A program made the position numbers and the translations under genes. Positions 14,142 through 24,422 of a DNA stretch of 64,000 nucleotides are shown here, piece after piece. The notes below the pieces were generated by a model. The model saw nothing but the letters and a program-made list of their open reading frames with translations, did no database searches and had not been told where the DNA came from. The stretch's first letter is position 1. Each line of letters opens with the position of its first letter. This stretch comes from Sphaerisporangium siamense (GTDB lineage Bacteria > Actinomycetota > Actinomycetes > Streptosporangiales > Streptosporangiaceae): assembly GCF_014205275.1 (NCBI RefSeq), contig NZ_JACHND010000001.1, positions 2,914,001-2,978,000 on the forward strand, given 5' to 3'.

Positions 14142-17100
14142 ATGCGACGACTCCTCGGGCGAGCAAAAACTTCTATGCGCTCGTTCTGGCGCGCCTTTAT
14201 TCTCGTCGTCGCCATTCCGGGATTGCTGGCCCTGGATGTACCGTCGAGTTCGGCCCGGCCGCTCCTGGCACAAGTCACTGTGGATCCGCCCCGCCAGATG
14301 TCGGGATCCGCCGCGGGTCTGGCGCACATGGTCGACACTTCCGCGACACAACCGAATCATGCCGATGACGATGATATGGAATCCGTGGGGCCGGCCCGCG
14401 TGAATCGCGTGCCTAAGGGCGCTCTGCCGCGAGACGATCGAGAGTATCGCTCGACGACCGTGTCCAAGCCCGGCAAGTCGGCCCGCGCGCCACCCCCGGC
14501 CGCCATGGGATCCGGTGTGGCCCGCGCTGAGGAACTAGGTCGAATCGCCATGGCCTCGTCCTGCGATGGTTACACGGATTACAGCTCCACGAGGTCTTAT
14601 ACGCAGTTCACCGTCGTCGTCTACCAGACCAAGAAATGGCGCGCCACGCGTTCCGTCCCGGCCGGCAACGCCCCCTCCATGTCCTCGACATACTGGGAAT
14701 ACTGGGGAGAATGCTCGACCCCTGCGCATCCTCCCACAATCGTTGACGCCGCGCCCGACGACCAGGTCATGGTCGACAGCCTGACTCCTCTTCTGATGGC
14801 GTACGCGCGCAGCAACAACGGAACCTACGCCATTGACTACTCATTCACCGTATGCCGGCACGCGGGCATGTCCGACCCCGGATGTGTTTCTTCCGGATAT
14901 CTACTGGAAGAGGGCAGATGGCGGGTGCCGGTCGGATTCCTGGCCTGGGGAAAGCAATATTGGTGGCGGGTGACTGCGAAGGATCGGTTCGACGACTCCA
15001 CCACGGAGAGGACCCAGAGCTTCGTCGTGGGAGTCCGGCAGCCGGTGCTCACGTCTCAGCTCTCCGCGCAAGGGGTGAACGGCCAGGAGTTCCACCAGCT
15101 CGCGGGCAACTACACCACCACCTTCACCGACGCTTCCGTCCCGACTGCCGGGCCTCCGCTGTCGGTCGTGCGGTCCTACAACAGCATGGATCCGCGAAAC
15201 GACGGCATCTTCGGTGCCGGCTGGTCCACCCGGTGGGACATGAAGGCGTCCCTGGAGTCCGCCGCGGACGTCGACACGCTGCTGATCACCTATCCGGACG
15301 GCCAGCAGGTCAGGTTCGCCGCCAAGGGCGATGGCACCTTCCAGCCGCCTTCCGGAGTCCACGCCACGCTCGCCGAGGCGCTCGGAGGTGGATGGCGATT
15401 GATGGACAAGTCTTCGACGTCTTACCTCTTCGACGCGCAAGGACGGCTCACGCAGGTCACCGACAACCGCAACCGTGCGCAAACCCTTGCTTACGGCCCG
15501 GGTGGCAAGCTCGTGACGGTGACCGGGACGGGCGGGAGGTCCCTCCACTTCACCTGGAGCGGCGCACACGTCGCGTCGGTGTCGACCGACCCGGTGAACA
15601 GCACGGCGCTGACCTGGACCTACACCTATGAAGGCAACAAGCTCACCGCCGTATGCTCGCCGGTCCAGCAGCCCAACTGCGTGTCCTACGCGTACGGCAC
15701 CGGCTCTCAGTACCGCAGCACCGTCCTGGATTCAGACCCCAACGGCTACTGGCGCCTGGGGGAAAGCAGCGGCACCTGGGCCGCCGATCTCGGCTGGGGC
15801 GCGGGAAACGCCGAATACGACGGCGTGACCCTCGGCGGTACAGGTGCCCTCGGGGGCACCTCGGACACCTCGGCGTCCTTCAATGGCGGGCAACTGGAAC
15901 TGCCGGCCAATGTGCTGCCTCGCCTGGGCGATGATCTCTCGTTCGAGACATGGTTCAAGACCACGCAATCCGGCGTGCTGTTGTCCGGCACCTACATCAC
16001 TGAAGCGCCCCTCTTGTACGTCGGGCTCGACGGTAAGCTCCGCGCCCAGGTGGAAACCCCCGTCGATCCCGAGACGGAAGACATCGTCATCTCACCCATC
16101 ACCACCTCGGCGCCGGTGAACAACGGGCAGTGGCGGCACGTGGTGGTCACCTCGACGGAGACGTCTACCAAGCTCTATCTCGATGGCGCGTTGGTCGGCA
16201 CGCTGGACTTCGGCGGGCAGAATTTCTGGCGAGAATTCGCACGCGTCGGCAACGGAATGGTCACCACCGGATCCTGGCCCAGCACTCCGACTTCTTCGAG
16301 TTGGGCCGTCAGCTTCCCCTTCAGGGGAAGCTTGGACGAGATCGCCCTGTACGACAAACCGCTCACTCCTGCGGAGATCCAGGCTCACTTCCAGGCCAGA
16401 GCCGAGGTGCCCCACAAGCTCACCCGAGTCACCTTGCCGTCGGGCAGGGTCTGGGCCCAGAACGTCTACGACGCCGGAACGGACCGCCTGAAGACCCACA
16501 CCGATCAGCACGGCGGCACGTGGCAGCTCGGCGCGCCCGTCTATAACGCCGGCACGGGCATTTCCACCGTGACGGTGACCGATCCGCACAACGGGACACT
16601 GATCTACGACCACGACGCCTGGCGCGGTTATCGCCTCGTCAAGTCGGAAGACCAGAGACACGAGGACACCTACTACCTGTATGACACGGGTGGATACCTC
16701 AACAGCGTCATCGACAGGAACGGCAATACCACCGAGAGGTTCCACGACGAGCGCGGAAACCTAATCGGGCGTAAAACCTGCCGTACAGCCGGTTCTTGTC
16801 AGACGGAGCACTTCGCCTACTACGTCAACACGAACGATGTGTTCGACCCGCGCAACGACCAGTTGCTGGTCCACCGTGACGCCAGGTCCTCTTCGGCCAC
16901 CGACGACACCTACGCCACCAAGTGGGAGTACAACACCTACGGCGACCTCACCAAGGAAACAGGACCGGCCACTTCGGACTTTCCCAACGGCCGTTCCCTG
17001 ACCTATGCATACACCGACGGCACGGAACCGGCGGCGGGCGGAGGCACGACGCCGGCGGGCCTGCTGAAGTCGGAGAAGGACGCAAAGGGCAACGAGACCT

Positions 17101-20100
17101 TCTATAAGTACACGGCGGCCGGCGACCTCGCCGAGCACACGACTCCTGCTGGGCTGGTGAACCGGTATACCTTCGATGCGATCGGCAGGCCCTCCACCAG
17201 CGTCGAGGTCTCGGACGCCCATCCCTCGGGCGTGACCACGGCCTTCACCTACGACGGGCTGAGCCGCCTCATCGCGCAGACGGGCGCCGGCGTGCGTAAC
17301 GAGGTCACGAACGTGACGCACACCGCGGAAGTACGTCGCACCTACGACGCCGACGGTAACAGGTTGACCGACTCCGTCGTGGACCTCACCGGCGGGGATC
17401 CGGAACGAAAGATCACCTACACGTACGACGATTACGGTCGCGTCGAGACCGTCACAGGTCCCGAGGGCGCGGTGGTCGGGTACGCGTGGGACCACACCGG
17501 AGCGCGAACCAGCGTCACCGACGAACTGGGCGTCGTGTTCCACTATGCCTACACGCCGCGTGGTGAGCTGGCCTCCAGGACGATCAAGAACTGGACCGGC
17601 AGCCCGGTCGCGCCACAACCTCCTCAGGATGTGGTCCTGGAGTCGTACTCCTATGACCCGGAAGGCCGGGTCGCCACTCAGGTGGACGTGATGGGCCGCA
17701 AGGTGTCGTACACCTACTACGGGGACGACCGTTTGTGGACGGCTTACGCCGATGACGTGCGGCTCAACGGTTCGGCGACTCCCCGGGACGTGGTACTCGA
17801 ATCCGACACCTACGATGCGGCGGGTTACCTCACGCGGCAGGTTACGGGTGGCGGCAAGGCCACCACGGACTACGTCTACGACGCCGCTGGACGCCTTACT
17901 TCCGAGGCGTTCGATCCCTCGTCGCTCAATCGGCGGCTGGCATATGCCTATGACGCCAACGCCAACGTCACCAGAGTCACAGCCACGGGCGCCGGGAGCT
18001 CTCGCGTCGAGGTGACCGAGCTGGCCTACAACGAGCTCGACCAGGTCGTCCGAAGCACGGTGGACAACGGCGACCACGACATCGTCACGACGTGGAGCAT
18101 CGATGACAGGGGACTGGTCACCGCGAGGACGAGCCCGCGCGGCAACGCTCCCGGCGTGAACTCCGCGGATTTCACCAGCGACTTCCGTTACGACATGACG
18201 GGTCGCCTGGTGGAACACAAGGCCCCACAGGTCTCGGTGGAGAGCACCAGTGGGACCACCACCGCGCGGCCGACGACGAAGTACGGCTACGACAGTGCTA
18301 GCAGGCAGACGCACGTGGTCGACTCCGAAGGCCGTACCTATACCACCAACTTCGACAGAGTGGACCGGGTCACCTCTGTGGTGGCTCCCGCCTACACGCC
18401 TCCTGGGGGCACTGCGGTCACGCCCCGAGTGAGCTACGCCTACGATCCCGCCGGACGGCTGACGTCTCTCACCGATGAGCGTGGTTTCGTCACCACGGTC
18501 GAGCATGACGCGCTCGGCAGGCAGATCCGCGTCACCGATCCGGCCCCTGTCGAAGAGCAAGCCAGAGGCGCATGGGTCACGGAGTACGATCTCGCGGGCG
18601 AGGTGCTGGCCCTGGTAGATCCCACCGGTGCACGTGTCCAGTCCACGTATGACGATCTCGGGCGCCCGATCACTTCGACGGAGATAGAGAGAAGGCCCAC
18701 TAGCGCCGCGCACACCACCGCCTACGAATTCGATGACGCCGGCTATCTGACGAAGGAGACAGCGCCGGGCAACAAAGTAACCGGCTTCGTGGTCAATGCC
18801 GCTGGTGAGGTGACGCGGGAGACGAACCCGCTGGGCAAGTTCTCCGTCTTCGCCTACGACCTCGCCGGGCGCGCCGTGAAGGGCACTGATCCGCTCGGCA
18901 ACGCCTCCGTGACGGAGTACGACCTCGCCGGACGGCCGACTACCGCGAAGCACCTCGACGACACCGGCGCGATCCTGCGCTCGTTCGGCCGCGAGTACGA
19001 CGCGGACTCCAATGTGATCTTCAGCACCTCGGCAGAGGGGTTCGTCACCACGCGGGAGTACGACCCGACGGGACTGCTGACCAGGCTGGTCGAGCCGGTA
19101 TCGGCCTCCGAGCAGATCACCACGACCTACGGATACGACGCGACGGGCGCCCTGACGCGCACCACGGACGGCCGTGGCAACACGGTGCGGACGACCTACA
19201 ACACCCTCGGTTTCATCGAGTCCGTCGTCGAACCGGAGACCTCGGCGTACCCGGATCTGCAGGACCGCACGTGGACGAACGTGTACGACATCGCGGGCAA
19301 CGAGGTGGCCACCCTGCAACCGGGCGGGGTGCGGATCGACCGCGAATTCGACCGGCTCGGCAGAGTGGTGCGGGAGACGGGGTCCGGCGCGCCGGTGGCG
19401 ACTCCTGAGCGTGTGTACGGATACGACCTCGCCGGACGTCTTACCGCGGTTGGCGACTACACCCTTGAATACAACGATCGCGATCATCTGACGAAGGTCT
19501 CCAAACCGAGCGGCCAGGTCGCGGCCTTCGCCTATGACGCGCTGGGCAACCCGACCCAGCGAGTGGACGCCACCGGAACCGCCGCCTTCACGTGGGACGG
19601 CAACGACCGCCTGGCGACCGCGGCGGATCCCGTCTCGGGCAGGAGCTTCACCTACGGCTACGACGACGCGGACCGGCTCACGTCCCTCATCTCGGCCAGT
19701 CCGGCCACCACACAGACCTTCGGCTATGACGGCTTGGACCGGCTGAAGACCCACGCGCTGAAGAACAGCGCCGGAACCGAGCTCGCCAAGATCACATACG
19801 GCTGGGACAAGGACGACCACCTCACCTCGAAGACCACCACCGGAACCGCGGGGGCAGGCGCCAACACCTATGGGTACGACCGAGCCGGCCGGCTGACATC
19901 ATGGACGGCCCCGGGGGGTGCGACGACCCCCTATACCTGGGACGCCTCTGGGAACCGCACGCGCGCGGGGACTCAGGACTTCCTCTACGACCAGCGCAAC
20001 CGGCTGCTGTCAGGCGCGGGGACCACGTACGCCTATTCCGCGCGGGGCACCCTCGACAGCGAGACGACGAGCGCGGGGACGCGCACTCTGGTGTTCGACG

Positions 20101-22250
20101 CTTTCGACCGGATGGTCAGCGACGGGGACGCCACCTACTCCTACGATGCCCTGGGCCGTCTGGCCTCGCGGGTGAAAGGCGGGACGGAGCAGCGGTTCGT
20201 ATATTCGGGGCTCGCGAACGACGTCGCCCAGATCACTGACGGGGCGGGCGTCGTTCAGGCGAAGTACGGGCGCGATCCCTTCGGCGCGCTGATCAGCGTG
20301 CACGAGGGAGGGCAGGCGGCCGGTGTGATGTCGGACGTCCACGACGACGTCGTCGCCACCTTCTCCGGTACGGCCTTGGTCGATTCCGTCGCCTATAGCC
20401 CCTTCGGCGAGGTCACCCATCGCGTGGGGAGCCCGCGAGCGCTCGGTTATCAGGGAGAGTACACCGACCCTGATACCGGCAAGATCAACATGCACGCTCG
20501 TTGGTACCTCCCTGGCACCGGTGGTTTCGCCTCGCGTGACTCCGTGACCCTGAACCCCGACCCGTCGAGCAACCTCAACCGGTATCCCTACGTCAACGGC
20601 GACCCGTTGGGCGACACCGACTCCTCCGGCAACTTCCCAGACAAAGGTTCGGGCCCCAAGGGGCCTCCGGTGCAGATGCCGGTGGGTGCCTATGCCAAGA
20701 CCAACAAGGAACTCCGGCAGATCCATGAGAGGGGTCGCCGCTACGACCGTGAACAGTTGGACAAGCAGAGGGAGCGGGAGAAGAGCTACAAACGGTACAA
20801 GAAGCGGAAGAGAGACGAGCGTAGCGGCGACTCCGTCCAGGACGAGAAGAAGCAGATGCGCAACCGGCGCAAGCCGCCGGCGAACGACCGGGATCGCACT
20901 ACCGCCGAGAAGCGGGAGATGCGGAACCATAAGAAGCCTCCGCCCAATAGGAGGACCAAGCGGCAGGACGAGACCAGAAAGGTCAAGGCGCCGCGCTCCG
21001 GATCGCGCAACAATCCGAAGAGTGTGAAGAACCCGCCGGCTACCAAGAAGACCAAGGGCAACTGCACAGGGACGAAGTGTCCTAAGAACAGCAAATCAGA
21101 GAAGAATACCGATAAGGCGGGGCAGTTCTGCCAGAAGGCCGGGAACGCCAAGAAACCGCAGTGTAAGAACAACGCCAACCATGAGTACGGCGGCGGCAAG
21201 AAGCCGAAGCCGAAGAAGTCGAAGGAAGAACGTTACGACGATATCGACAACCTGCCGGACCTGTGCCGCACGAACGCGTGCCGTAACAGCGTCACGCCGA
21301 TCAGCCCCAAGGGCGGCAAGCGCGATGTCGTCGACGACATCGAGGACCTCATAGACCTGGTCGACCCCACGACCCAGCCCGATGACATCGTCGACCAGAT
21401 CATCGACGACGCCGCTCCCGACCTACCTTCCGGCATTCCGCCGGGCGGCGGCGAAAGCTGTAACCCGAACAGCTTCGTCAGCGGGACCCTCGTCCTGATG
21501 GCGGACGGCTCTCGTAAGCGGATCGAGGACGTCAAGGTCGGGGATCGCGTCCTGGCCACCGACCCCGAGGCCGGGGTGACCGACGCCAAACCGGTCGTCA
21601 CGCTGATCACCGGCGAGGGGACCAAACGCCTAGTGCGTATCACCGTCGATATCGACGGCGACAGGGGCGCCGCGACCGACACCCTCACCGCCACCGACGG
21701 CCACCCCTTCTGGGTGCCGAAGCTCCGCAAGTGGCTGACCGCTGGCGAACTCAAGCCCGGCATGTGGCTCCAAACCAGCGCCGGCACTTGGGTCCAGATC
21801 ACCTCCGTCAAGGTCTCGACTACGCACCGGCGCGTCCACAACCTCACCGTCAGCGGGCTGCACACCTATCATGTAGTGGTAGGCGGTCGAGCCGTCCTTG
21901 TTCACAATGACGATCCGCTTACCGATGAAGAGTGTTTCGCGCTTGCCGATCGGGCGAGAGACGAAGAGCGGGAAAGAATGTCCAAAACCCAACGTCGCAA
22001 ACATGTGATGCTCGTGGGTGTGGTCGATTGTGTGACCGGACGAGTCGTGGTAGGGAAGAAGCGGTCGGGTGCCGGTGATTTCTGTGCAGAGGATGTCGGC
22101 CGAGATGATGCGGTATCGAATGGATCCGATCCGCGGAATCTCCGATACGGTCACCCCGGGCATCCGGACTCGATGAAAGACGCTGACTTCTGCGATAGAT
22201 GCCGGAGTCGAATCGATCCGAGCCAGGTGCCTCCTGATCGAAGGTGGTAA
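14142..22250 (+). CDS. RHS/YD-repeat polymorphic toxin with LamG, HINT and C-terminal deaminase-like domain
   Basis: Giant secreted protein, 2702 residues. GGGAGG lies 10 bases before the ATG at 14142, which opens a basic stretch and a hydrophobic signal/anchor (RAFILVVAIPGLLALDV). Order: unique region to ~300; DUF6531-like segment (HQLAGNYTTTFTD) leading into YD repeats; LamG/concanavalin-like domain ~529-750; long run of YD repeats; RHS-associated core ~2018-2160 (DPFG.., YQGEYTDPDTGKINMHARWY); a very basic, Lys/Arg/Pro-rich linker ~2170-2400 with several Cys; pretoxin HINT domain ~2440-2589 starting CNPNSFVSGTLVLMADG and ending VLVHN; toxin tip of ~113 residues. The tip has C2648-A-E2650 and C2684-x-x-C2687, the zinc/active-site signature of the cytidine-deaminase-like fold (YwqJ/BURPS type), though no family can be fixed by eye. 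HINT is expected to release the tip after VHN. Confidence 0.9.
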   Translation: MRRLLGRAKTSMRSFWRAFILVVAIPGLLALDVPSSSARPLLAQVTVDPPRQMSGSAAGLAHMVDTSATQPNHADDDDMESVGPARVNRVPKGALPRDDREYRSTTVSKPGKSARAPPPAAMGSGVARAEELGRIAMASSCDGYTDYSSTRSYTQFTVVVYQTKKWRATRSVPAGNAPSMSSTYWEYWGECSTPAHPPTIVDAAPDDQVMVDSLTPLLMAYARSNNGTYAIDYSFTVCRHAGMSDPGCVSSGYLLEEGRWRVPVGFLAWGKQYWWRVTAKDRFDDSTTERTQSFVVGVRQPVLTSQLSAQGVNGQEFHQLAGNYTTTFTDASVPTAGPPLSVVRSYNSMDPRNDGIFGAGWSTRWDMKASLESAADVDTLLITYPDGQQVRFAAKGDGTFQPPSGVHATLAEALGGGWRLMDKSSTSYLFDAQGRLTQVTDNRNRAQTLAYGPGGKLVTVTGTGGRSLHFTWSGAHVASVSTDPVNSTALTWTYTYEGNKLTAVCSPVQQPNCVSYAYGTGSQYRSTVLDSDPNGYWRLGESSGTWAADLGWGAGNAEYDGVTLGGTGALGGTSDTSASFNGGQLELPANVLPRLGDDLSFETWFKTTQSGVLLSGTYITEAPLLYVGLDGKLRAQVETPVDPETEDIVISPITTSAPVNNGQWRHVVVTSTETSTKLYLDGALVGTLDFGGQNFWREFARVGNGMVTTGSWPSTPTSSSWAVSFPFRGSLDEIALYDKPLTPAEIQAHFQARAEVPHKLTRVTLPSGRVWAQNVYDAGTDRLKTHTDQHGGTWQLGAPVYNAGTGISTVTVTDPHNGTLIYDHDAWRGYRLVKSEDQRHEDTYYLYDTGGYLNSVIDRNGNTTERFHDERGNLIGRKTCRTAGSCQTEHFAYYVNTNDVFDPRNDQLLVHRDARSSSATDDTYATKWEYNTYGDLTKETGPATSDFPNGRSLTYAYTDGTEPAAGGGTTPAGLLKSEKDAKGNETFYKYTAAGDLAEHTTPAGLVNRYTFDAIGRPSTSVEVSDAHPSGVTTAFTYDGLSRLIAQTGAGVRNEVTNVTHTAEVRRTYDADGNRLTDSVVDLTGGDPERKITYTYDDYGRVETVTGPEGAVVGYAWDHTGARTSVTDELGVVFHYAYTPRGELASRTIKNWTGSPVAPQPPQDVVLESYSYDPEGRVATQVDVMGRKVSYTYYGDDRLWTAYADDVRLNGSATPRDVVLESDTYDAAGYLTRQVTGGGKATTDYVYDAAGRLTSEAFDPSSLNRRLAYAYDANANVTRVTATGAGSSRVEVTELAYNELDQVVRSTVDNGDHDIVTTWSIDDRGLVTARTSPRGNAPGVNSADFTSDFRYDMTGRLVEHKAPQVSVESTSGTTTARPTTKYGYDSASRQTHVVDSEGRTYTTNFDRVDRVTSVVAPAYTPPGGTAVTPRVSYAYDPAGRLTSLTDERGFVTTVEHDALGRQIRVTDPAPVEEQARGAWVTEYDLAGEVLALVDPTGARVQSTYDDLGRPITSTEIERRPTSAAHTTAYEFDDAGYLTKETAPGNKVTGFVVNAAGEVTRETNPLGKFSVFAYDLAGRAVKGTDPLGNASVTEYDLAGRPTTAKHLDDTGAILRSFGREYDADSNVIFSTSAEGFVTTREYDPTGLLTRLVEPVSASEQITTTYGYDATGALTRTTDGRGNTVRTTYNTLGFIESVVEPETSAYPDLQDRTWTNVYDIAGNEVATLQPGGVRIDREFDRLGRVVRETGSGAPVATPERVYGYDLAGRLTAVGDYTLEYNDRDHLTKVSKPSGQVAAFAYDALGNPTQRVDATGTAAFTWDGNDRLATAADPVSGRSFTYGYDDADRLTSLISASPATTQTFGYDGLDRLKTHALKNSAGTELAKITYGWDKDDHLTSKTTTGTAGAGANTYGYDRAGRLTSWTAPGGATTPYTWDASGNRTRAGTQDFLYDQRNRLLSGAGTTYAYSARGTLDSETTSAGTRTLVFDAFDRMVSDGDATYSYDALGRLASRVKGGTEQRFVYSGLANDVAQITDGAGVVQAKYGRDPFGALISVHEGGQAAGVMSDVHDDVVATFSGTALVDSVAYSPFGEVTHRVGSPRALGYQGEYTDPDTGKINMHARWYLPGTGGFASRDSVTLNPDPSSNLNRYPYVNGDPLGDTDSSGNFPDKGSGPKGPPVQMPVGAYAKTNKELRQIHERGRRYDREQLDKQREREKSYKRYKKRKRDERSGDSVQDEKKQMRNRRKPPANDRDRTTAEKREMRNHKKPPPNRRTKRQDETRKVKAPRSGSRNNPKSVKNPPATKKTKGNCTGTKCPKNSKSEKNTDKAGQFCQKAGNAKKPQCKNNANHEYGGGKKPKPKKSKEERYDDIDNLPDLCRTNACRNSVTPISPKGGKRDVVDDIEDLIDLVDPTTQPDDIVDQIIDDAAPDLPSGIPPGGGESCNPNSFVSGTLVLMADGSRKRIEDVKVGDRVLATDPEAGVTDAKPVVTLITGEGTKRLVRITVDIDGDRGAATDTLTATDGHPFWVPKLRKWLTAGELKPGMWLQTSAGTWVQITSVKVSTTHRRVHNLTVSGLHTYHVVVGGRAVLVHNDDPLTDEECFALADRARDEERERMSKTQRRKHVMLVGVVDCVTGRVVVGKKRSGAGDFCAEDVGRDDAVSNGSDPRNLRYGHPGHPDSMKDADFCDRCRSRIDPSQVPPDRRW

Positions 22251-22279
22251 CGTGCGAGCGGGGCGGTGAGGAGGAACCG

Positions 22280-22837
22280 ATGAAGTGGGTATGGAGGGAA
22301 CTCGCCGTGCTCAACGGTGACGGCTCTGCCGTACCTGCACTCCTCTCCGCCCTGCTCAACGGGACGCACGCCGAACGGGAGGATGCCTTTCGTGCGCTAT
22401 GCACGCGTGTGGTGAATCAGGGGGATCTATATTCCTCTGCCGCTGCCGCCACGGATGTCATCCTGCAAGAGTTGAGCACTAATTCGGAGATCACAGAGAA
22501 CGCCTGGTTGTTGCTACACGAGATATTTCGCGGCGCCTCATACGGAAGAACCGTGTCGATCGAAGGCTGTGAGTGGGATATCGAGGATTACTGTCGATCT
22601 CGCATCCTGCACAGTGTCGAGCTGATCGATGCCTCGCTGGCGGACATGTCTGATGAAGCGTATACCTATGCGATGCTCCTTCTTGGCAGCATGGGCGAGA
22701 TCACCAGGGTGACCGTGCCCATACTGGAGCGGGAAGCTGCGACATCCAAGGGAAGGCGGCGCGGCGCGGCGTGCGACGCCCTTGAAGTCGCTGAAGAGCT
22801 CTGGGCTGAGAATCACGAAGACTCTGGTGGCCATTAG
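22280..22837 (+). CDS. Probable immunity protein for the RHS toxin
   Basis: 185 residues starting at the ATG preceded by GAGGAGG, 29 bases after the toxin stop; the pair is almost certainly co-transcribed. No signal peptide or membrane segment, so cytoplasmic, as expected for immunity to a nucleic-acid-targeting toxin. The sequence is helical and Leu/Ala/Glu-rich with repeated helix pairs (VPALLSALLNGTHAEREDAFRAL, AATDVILQELSTNSEITENAWLLLHEIF), resembling a short HEAT/ARM-type solenoid. I do not recognise a named immunity family. GC and codon use are lower than in neighbours, common for toxin-immunity cassettes. Function is inferred from position only. Confidence 0.72.
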   Translation: MKWVWRELAVLNGDGSAVPALLSALLNGTHAEREDAFRALCTRVVNQGDLYSSAAAATDVILQELSTNSEITENAWLLLHEIFRGASYGRTVSIEGCEWDIEDYCRSRILHSVELIDASLADMSDEAYTYAMLLLGSMGEITRVTVPILEREAATSKGRRRGAACDALEVAEELWAENHEDSGGH

Positions 22838-22864
22838 ACGCCGATATGTAGTTTTCGAGAACAG

Positions 22865-23275
22865 TCAAGAGTGCAGGGACAGACCCTTGAGAGTTTTGTC
22901 GACAAGATTGCGGGGGCCGTAGAGGGCTAGGCCTACCAAGGGGAGGGAGTCGGCGGGGTGGGCTTGGACGGTGGCGCGGTTGGCGGTGTCGTGGGCTGTT
23001 TTGAACATGTCTTTTATGTAGAGGGCTGTGGGGATCTTTCGGGTTAGGGCCTGGGCGTGGGTGCGGGTCAGGGCTTCGGGGGTGGCGGCGTAGATGAGGA
23101 TGGGCTGGCGGATCATGGGGAGGTAGGTGTTGTCGTCGGCGTCCTTGTAGGGCTCGCCGATGATGTCTTCGGTGCTCGCGGCTATGGCGCCGGCCAGGAA
23201 GGCCGTCACGTTCAGCTTCTGCCAGGTGGCCAGGTCCTCTCGGACGATGATGGCGATCTTGGTGTCGAAACGCAT
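22865..23275 (-). CDS. DUF2000 domain protein
   Basis: 136 residues matching the DUF2000 family of unknown function: RFDTKIAIIVREDLATWQKLNVTAFLAGAI opening, the middle PMIRQPILIYAATPEAL, and the end LVGLALYGPRNLVDKTLKGL. A longer open frame exists upstream, but the conserved N-terminus begins at the ATG at 23273-23275. Divergent from an AraC-type regulator 219 bases away, a pairing that suggests the regulator controls it. The fold is related to small peptidyl-tRNA-hydrolase-like proteins; no reaction is assigned. Confidence 0.85.
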   Translation of the reverse strand: MRFDTKIAIIVREDLATWQKLNVTAFLAGAIAASTEDIIGEPYKDADDNTYLPMIRQPILIYAATPEALTRTHAQALTRKIPTALYIKDMFKTAHDTANRATVQAHPADSLPLVGLALYGPRNLVDKTLKGLSLHS

Positions 23276-23494
23276 GGGGGTCAGCGTGTCGCCGCGGGCG
23301 GGGGACGGTCTTGTACGGAGGTGCGCAGGGGTGGTGTGTCCTCGGGCGCGCCCGCTTTCACCAGCCTGGCCGCGGCCCTTCGCTGAGCGTGCTCGCCGTG
23401 GTCCGTCGCAGCTCGTTCGCTCCTTCGCCGAGTCGGTCGTACTCCTGTTCTCCGCTTGTCCGGGTTGGCTGTACGGAGTCAGCACAATGGGGTG

Positions 23495-24328
23495 ATGGGG
23501 GACTGGGTTCGGTACTGGCGGGCGGGGGATCGGGCGGTGGAGGCGATGCATGCGCATTTCGTGAGGCACGTTTATCACCGGCACAGTCATGAGACGTACT
23601 CGTTCGGGTTCACCGAGGAGGGGGCGCAGAGTTTCACGTGCCGGGGGGCGGCGCATACGAGTGCGGCCGGCATGGTGATGGTGTTCAATCCGGATGATCC
23701 GCATGACGGGCACGCGACGGATGAGGCCGGGTTCACCTATCGGATGGTGCATATCGGGCCGGAGCTTGTGGCGGATGTCCTGCGGGAGGCCGCTGGGCGG
23801 CGGGTCGGGTTGCCGTTGTTCGCCGAGCCGGTGATGCCGGTTCCGGGGATGGCGGGCAGGTTGCGGTTGTTGCATCAGGCGTTGGTGGGCGGGGGCGCGT
23901 CGGTGTTGCGGCGGGACGAGTTACTGGACGGCGTGGTGGCGGGGATGGCGCGGCATGCGCGGGTCCAGGGATGGCGTGGGGGTGATGGGGCCGCTGGGGA
24001 GGCCGACGCGGGGACGGCACGGGTCGTTCGGGAAATGGTGCATTACACGGAGGACCACGGTGTCTCCGCCGGTGACCTGGCGGCGGCGGTGGGACGCAGT
24101 CGGTTCGCGGTGTACCGGTCGTTCCGGGCCGTTTATGGGATGGCGCCGAGTGACTATCAGCGGCAGGTCCGGTTGCGGGCGGCGCGGCGGTTGCTGGTTC
24201 AGGGGCGGCCGCTCGCGGAGGTGGCCGCCGAGACCGGATTCACCGATCAGAGTCATCTGACCCGGTGGTTCACCCGGTATTTCGGTGTGACTCCTGGCGC
24301 CTACCGCCGCGCCGCCGCTTCGCCATGA
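23495..24328 (+). CDS. AraC-family transcriptional regulator
   Basis: 277 residues. N-terminal cupin ligand-binding domain (VYHRHSHETYSFGFTEEGAQSF, MVMVFNPDDPHDG) and C-terminal double helix-turn-helix (VSAGDLAAAVGRSRFAVYRSFRAVYGMAPSDY and PLAEVAAETGFTDQSHLTRWFTRYFGVTPGAYRRA). The ATG at 23495 sits in GGTGATGGGGG; an in-frame ATG at 23456 would add 13 unrelated residues. Probably regulates the divergent DUF2000 gene. Confidence 0.92.
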   Translation: MGDWVRYWRAGDRAVEAMHAHFVRHVYHRHSHETYSFGFTEEGAQSFTCRGAAHTSAAGMVMVFNPDDPHDGHATDEAGFTYRMVHIGPELVADVLREAAGRRVGLPLFAEPVMPVPGMAGRLRLLHQALVGGGASVLRRDELLDGVVAGMARHARVQGWRGGDGAAGEADAGTARVVREMVHYTEDHGVSAGDLAAAVGRSRFAVYRSFRAVYGMAPSDYQRQVRLRAARRLLVQGRPLAEVAAETGFTDQSHLTRWFTRYFGVTPGAYRRAAASP

Positions 24329-24422
24329 GTCCACGTACGTGGTCGTTTCCCGCCTCGGGGTTCTCTACCCTCGTCCAGGCTTCCGGTCGGTCGCCGTAAT
24401 GGGCGCCGGATTCGCCGCCCCA

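Noticed and set aside
16761..19820. 1019-codon open frame on the minus strand
   Set aside because: It lies fully inside the RHS gene on the opposite strand; YD-repeat composition and high GC leave this frame open. No conserved domain and no ribosome site.
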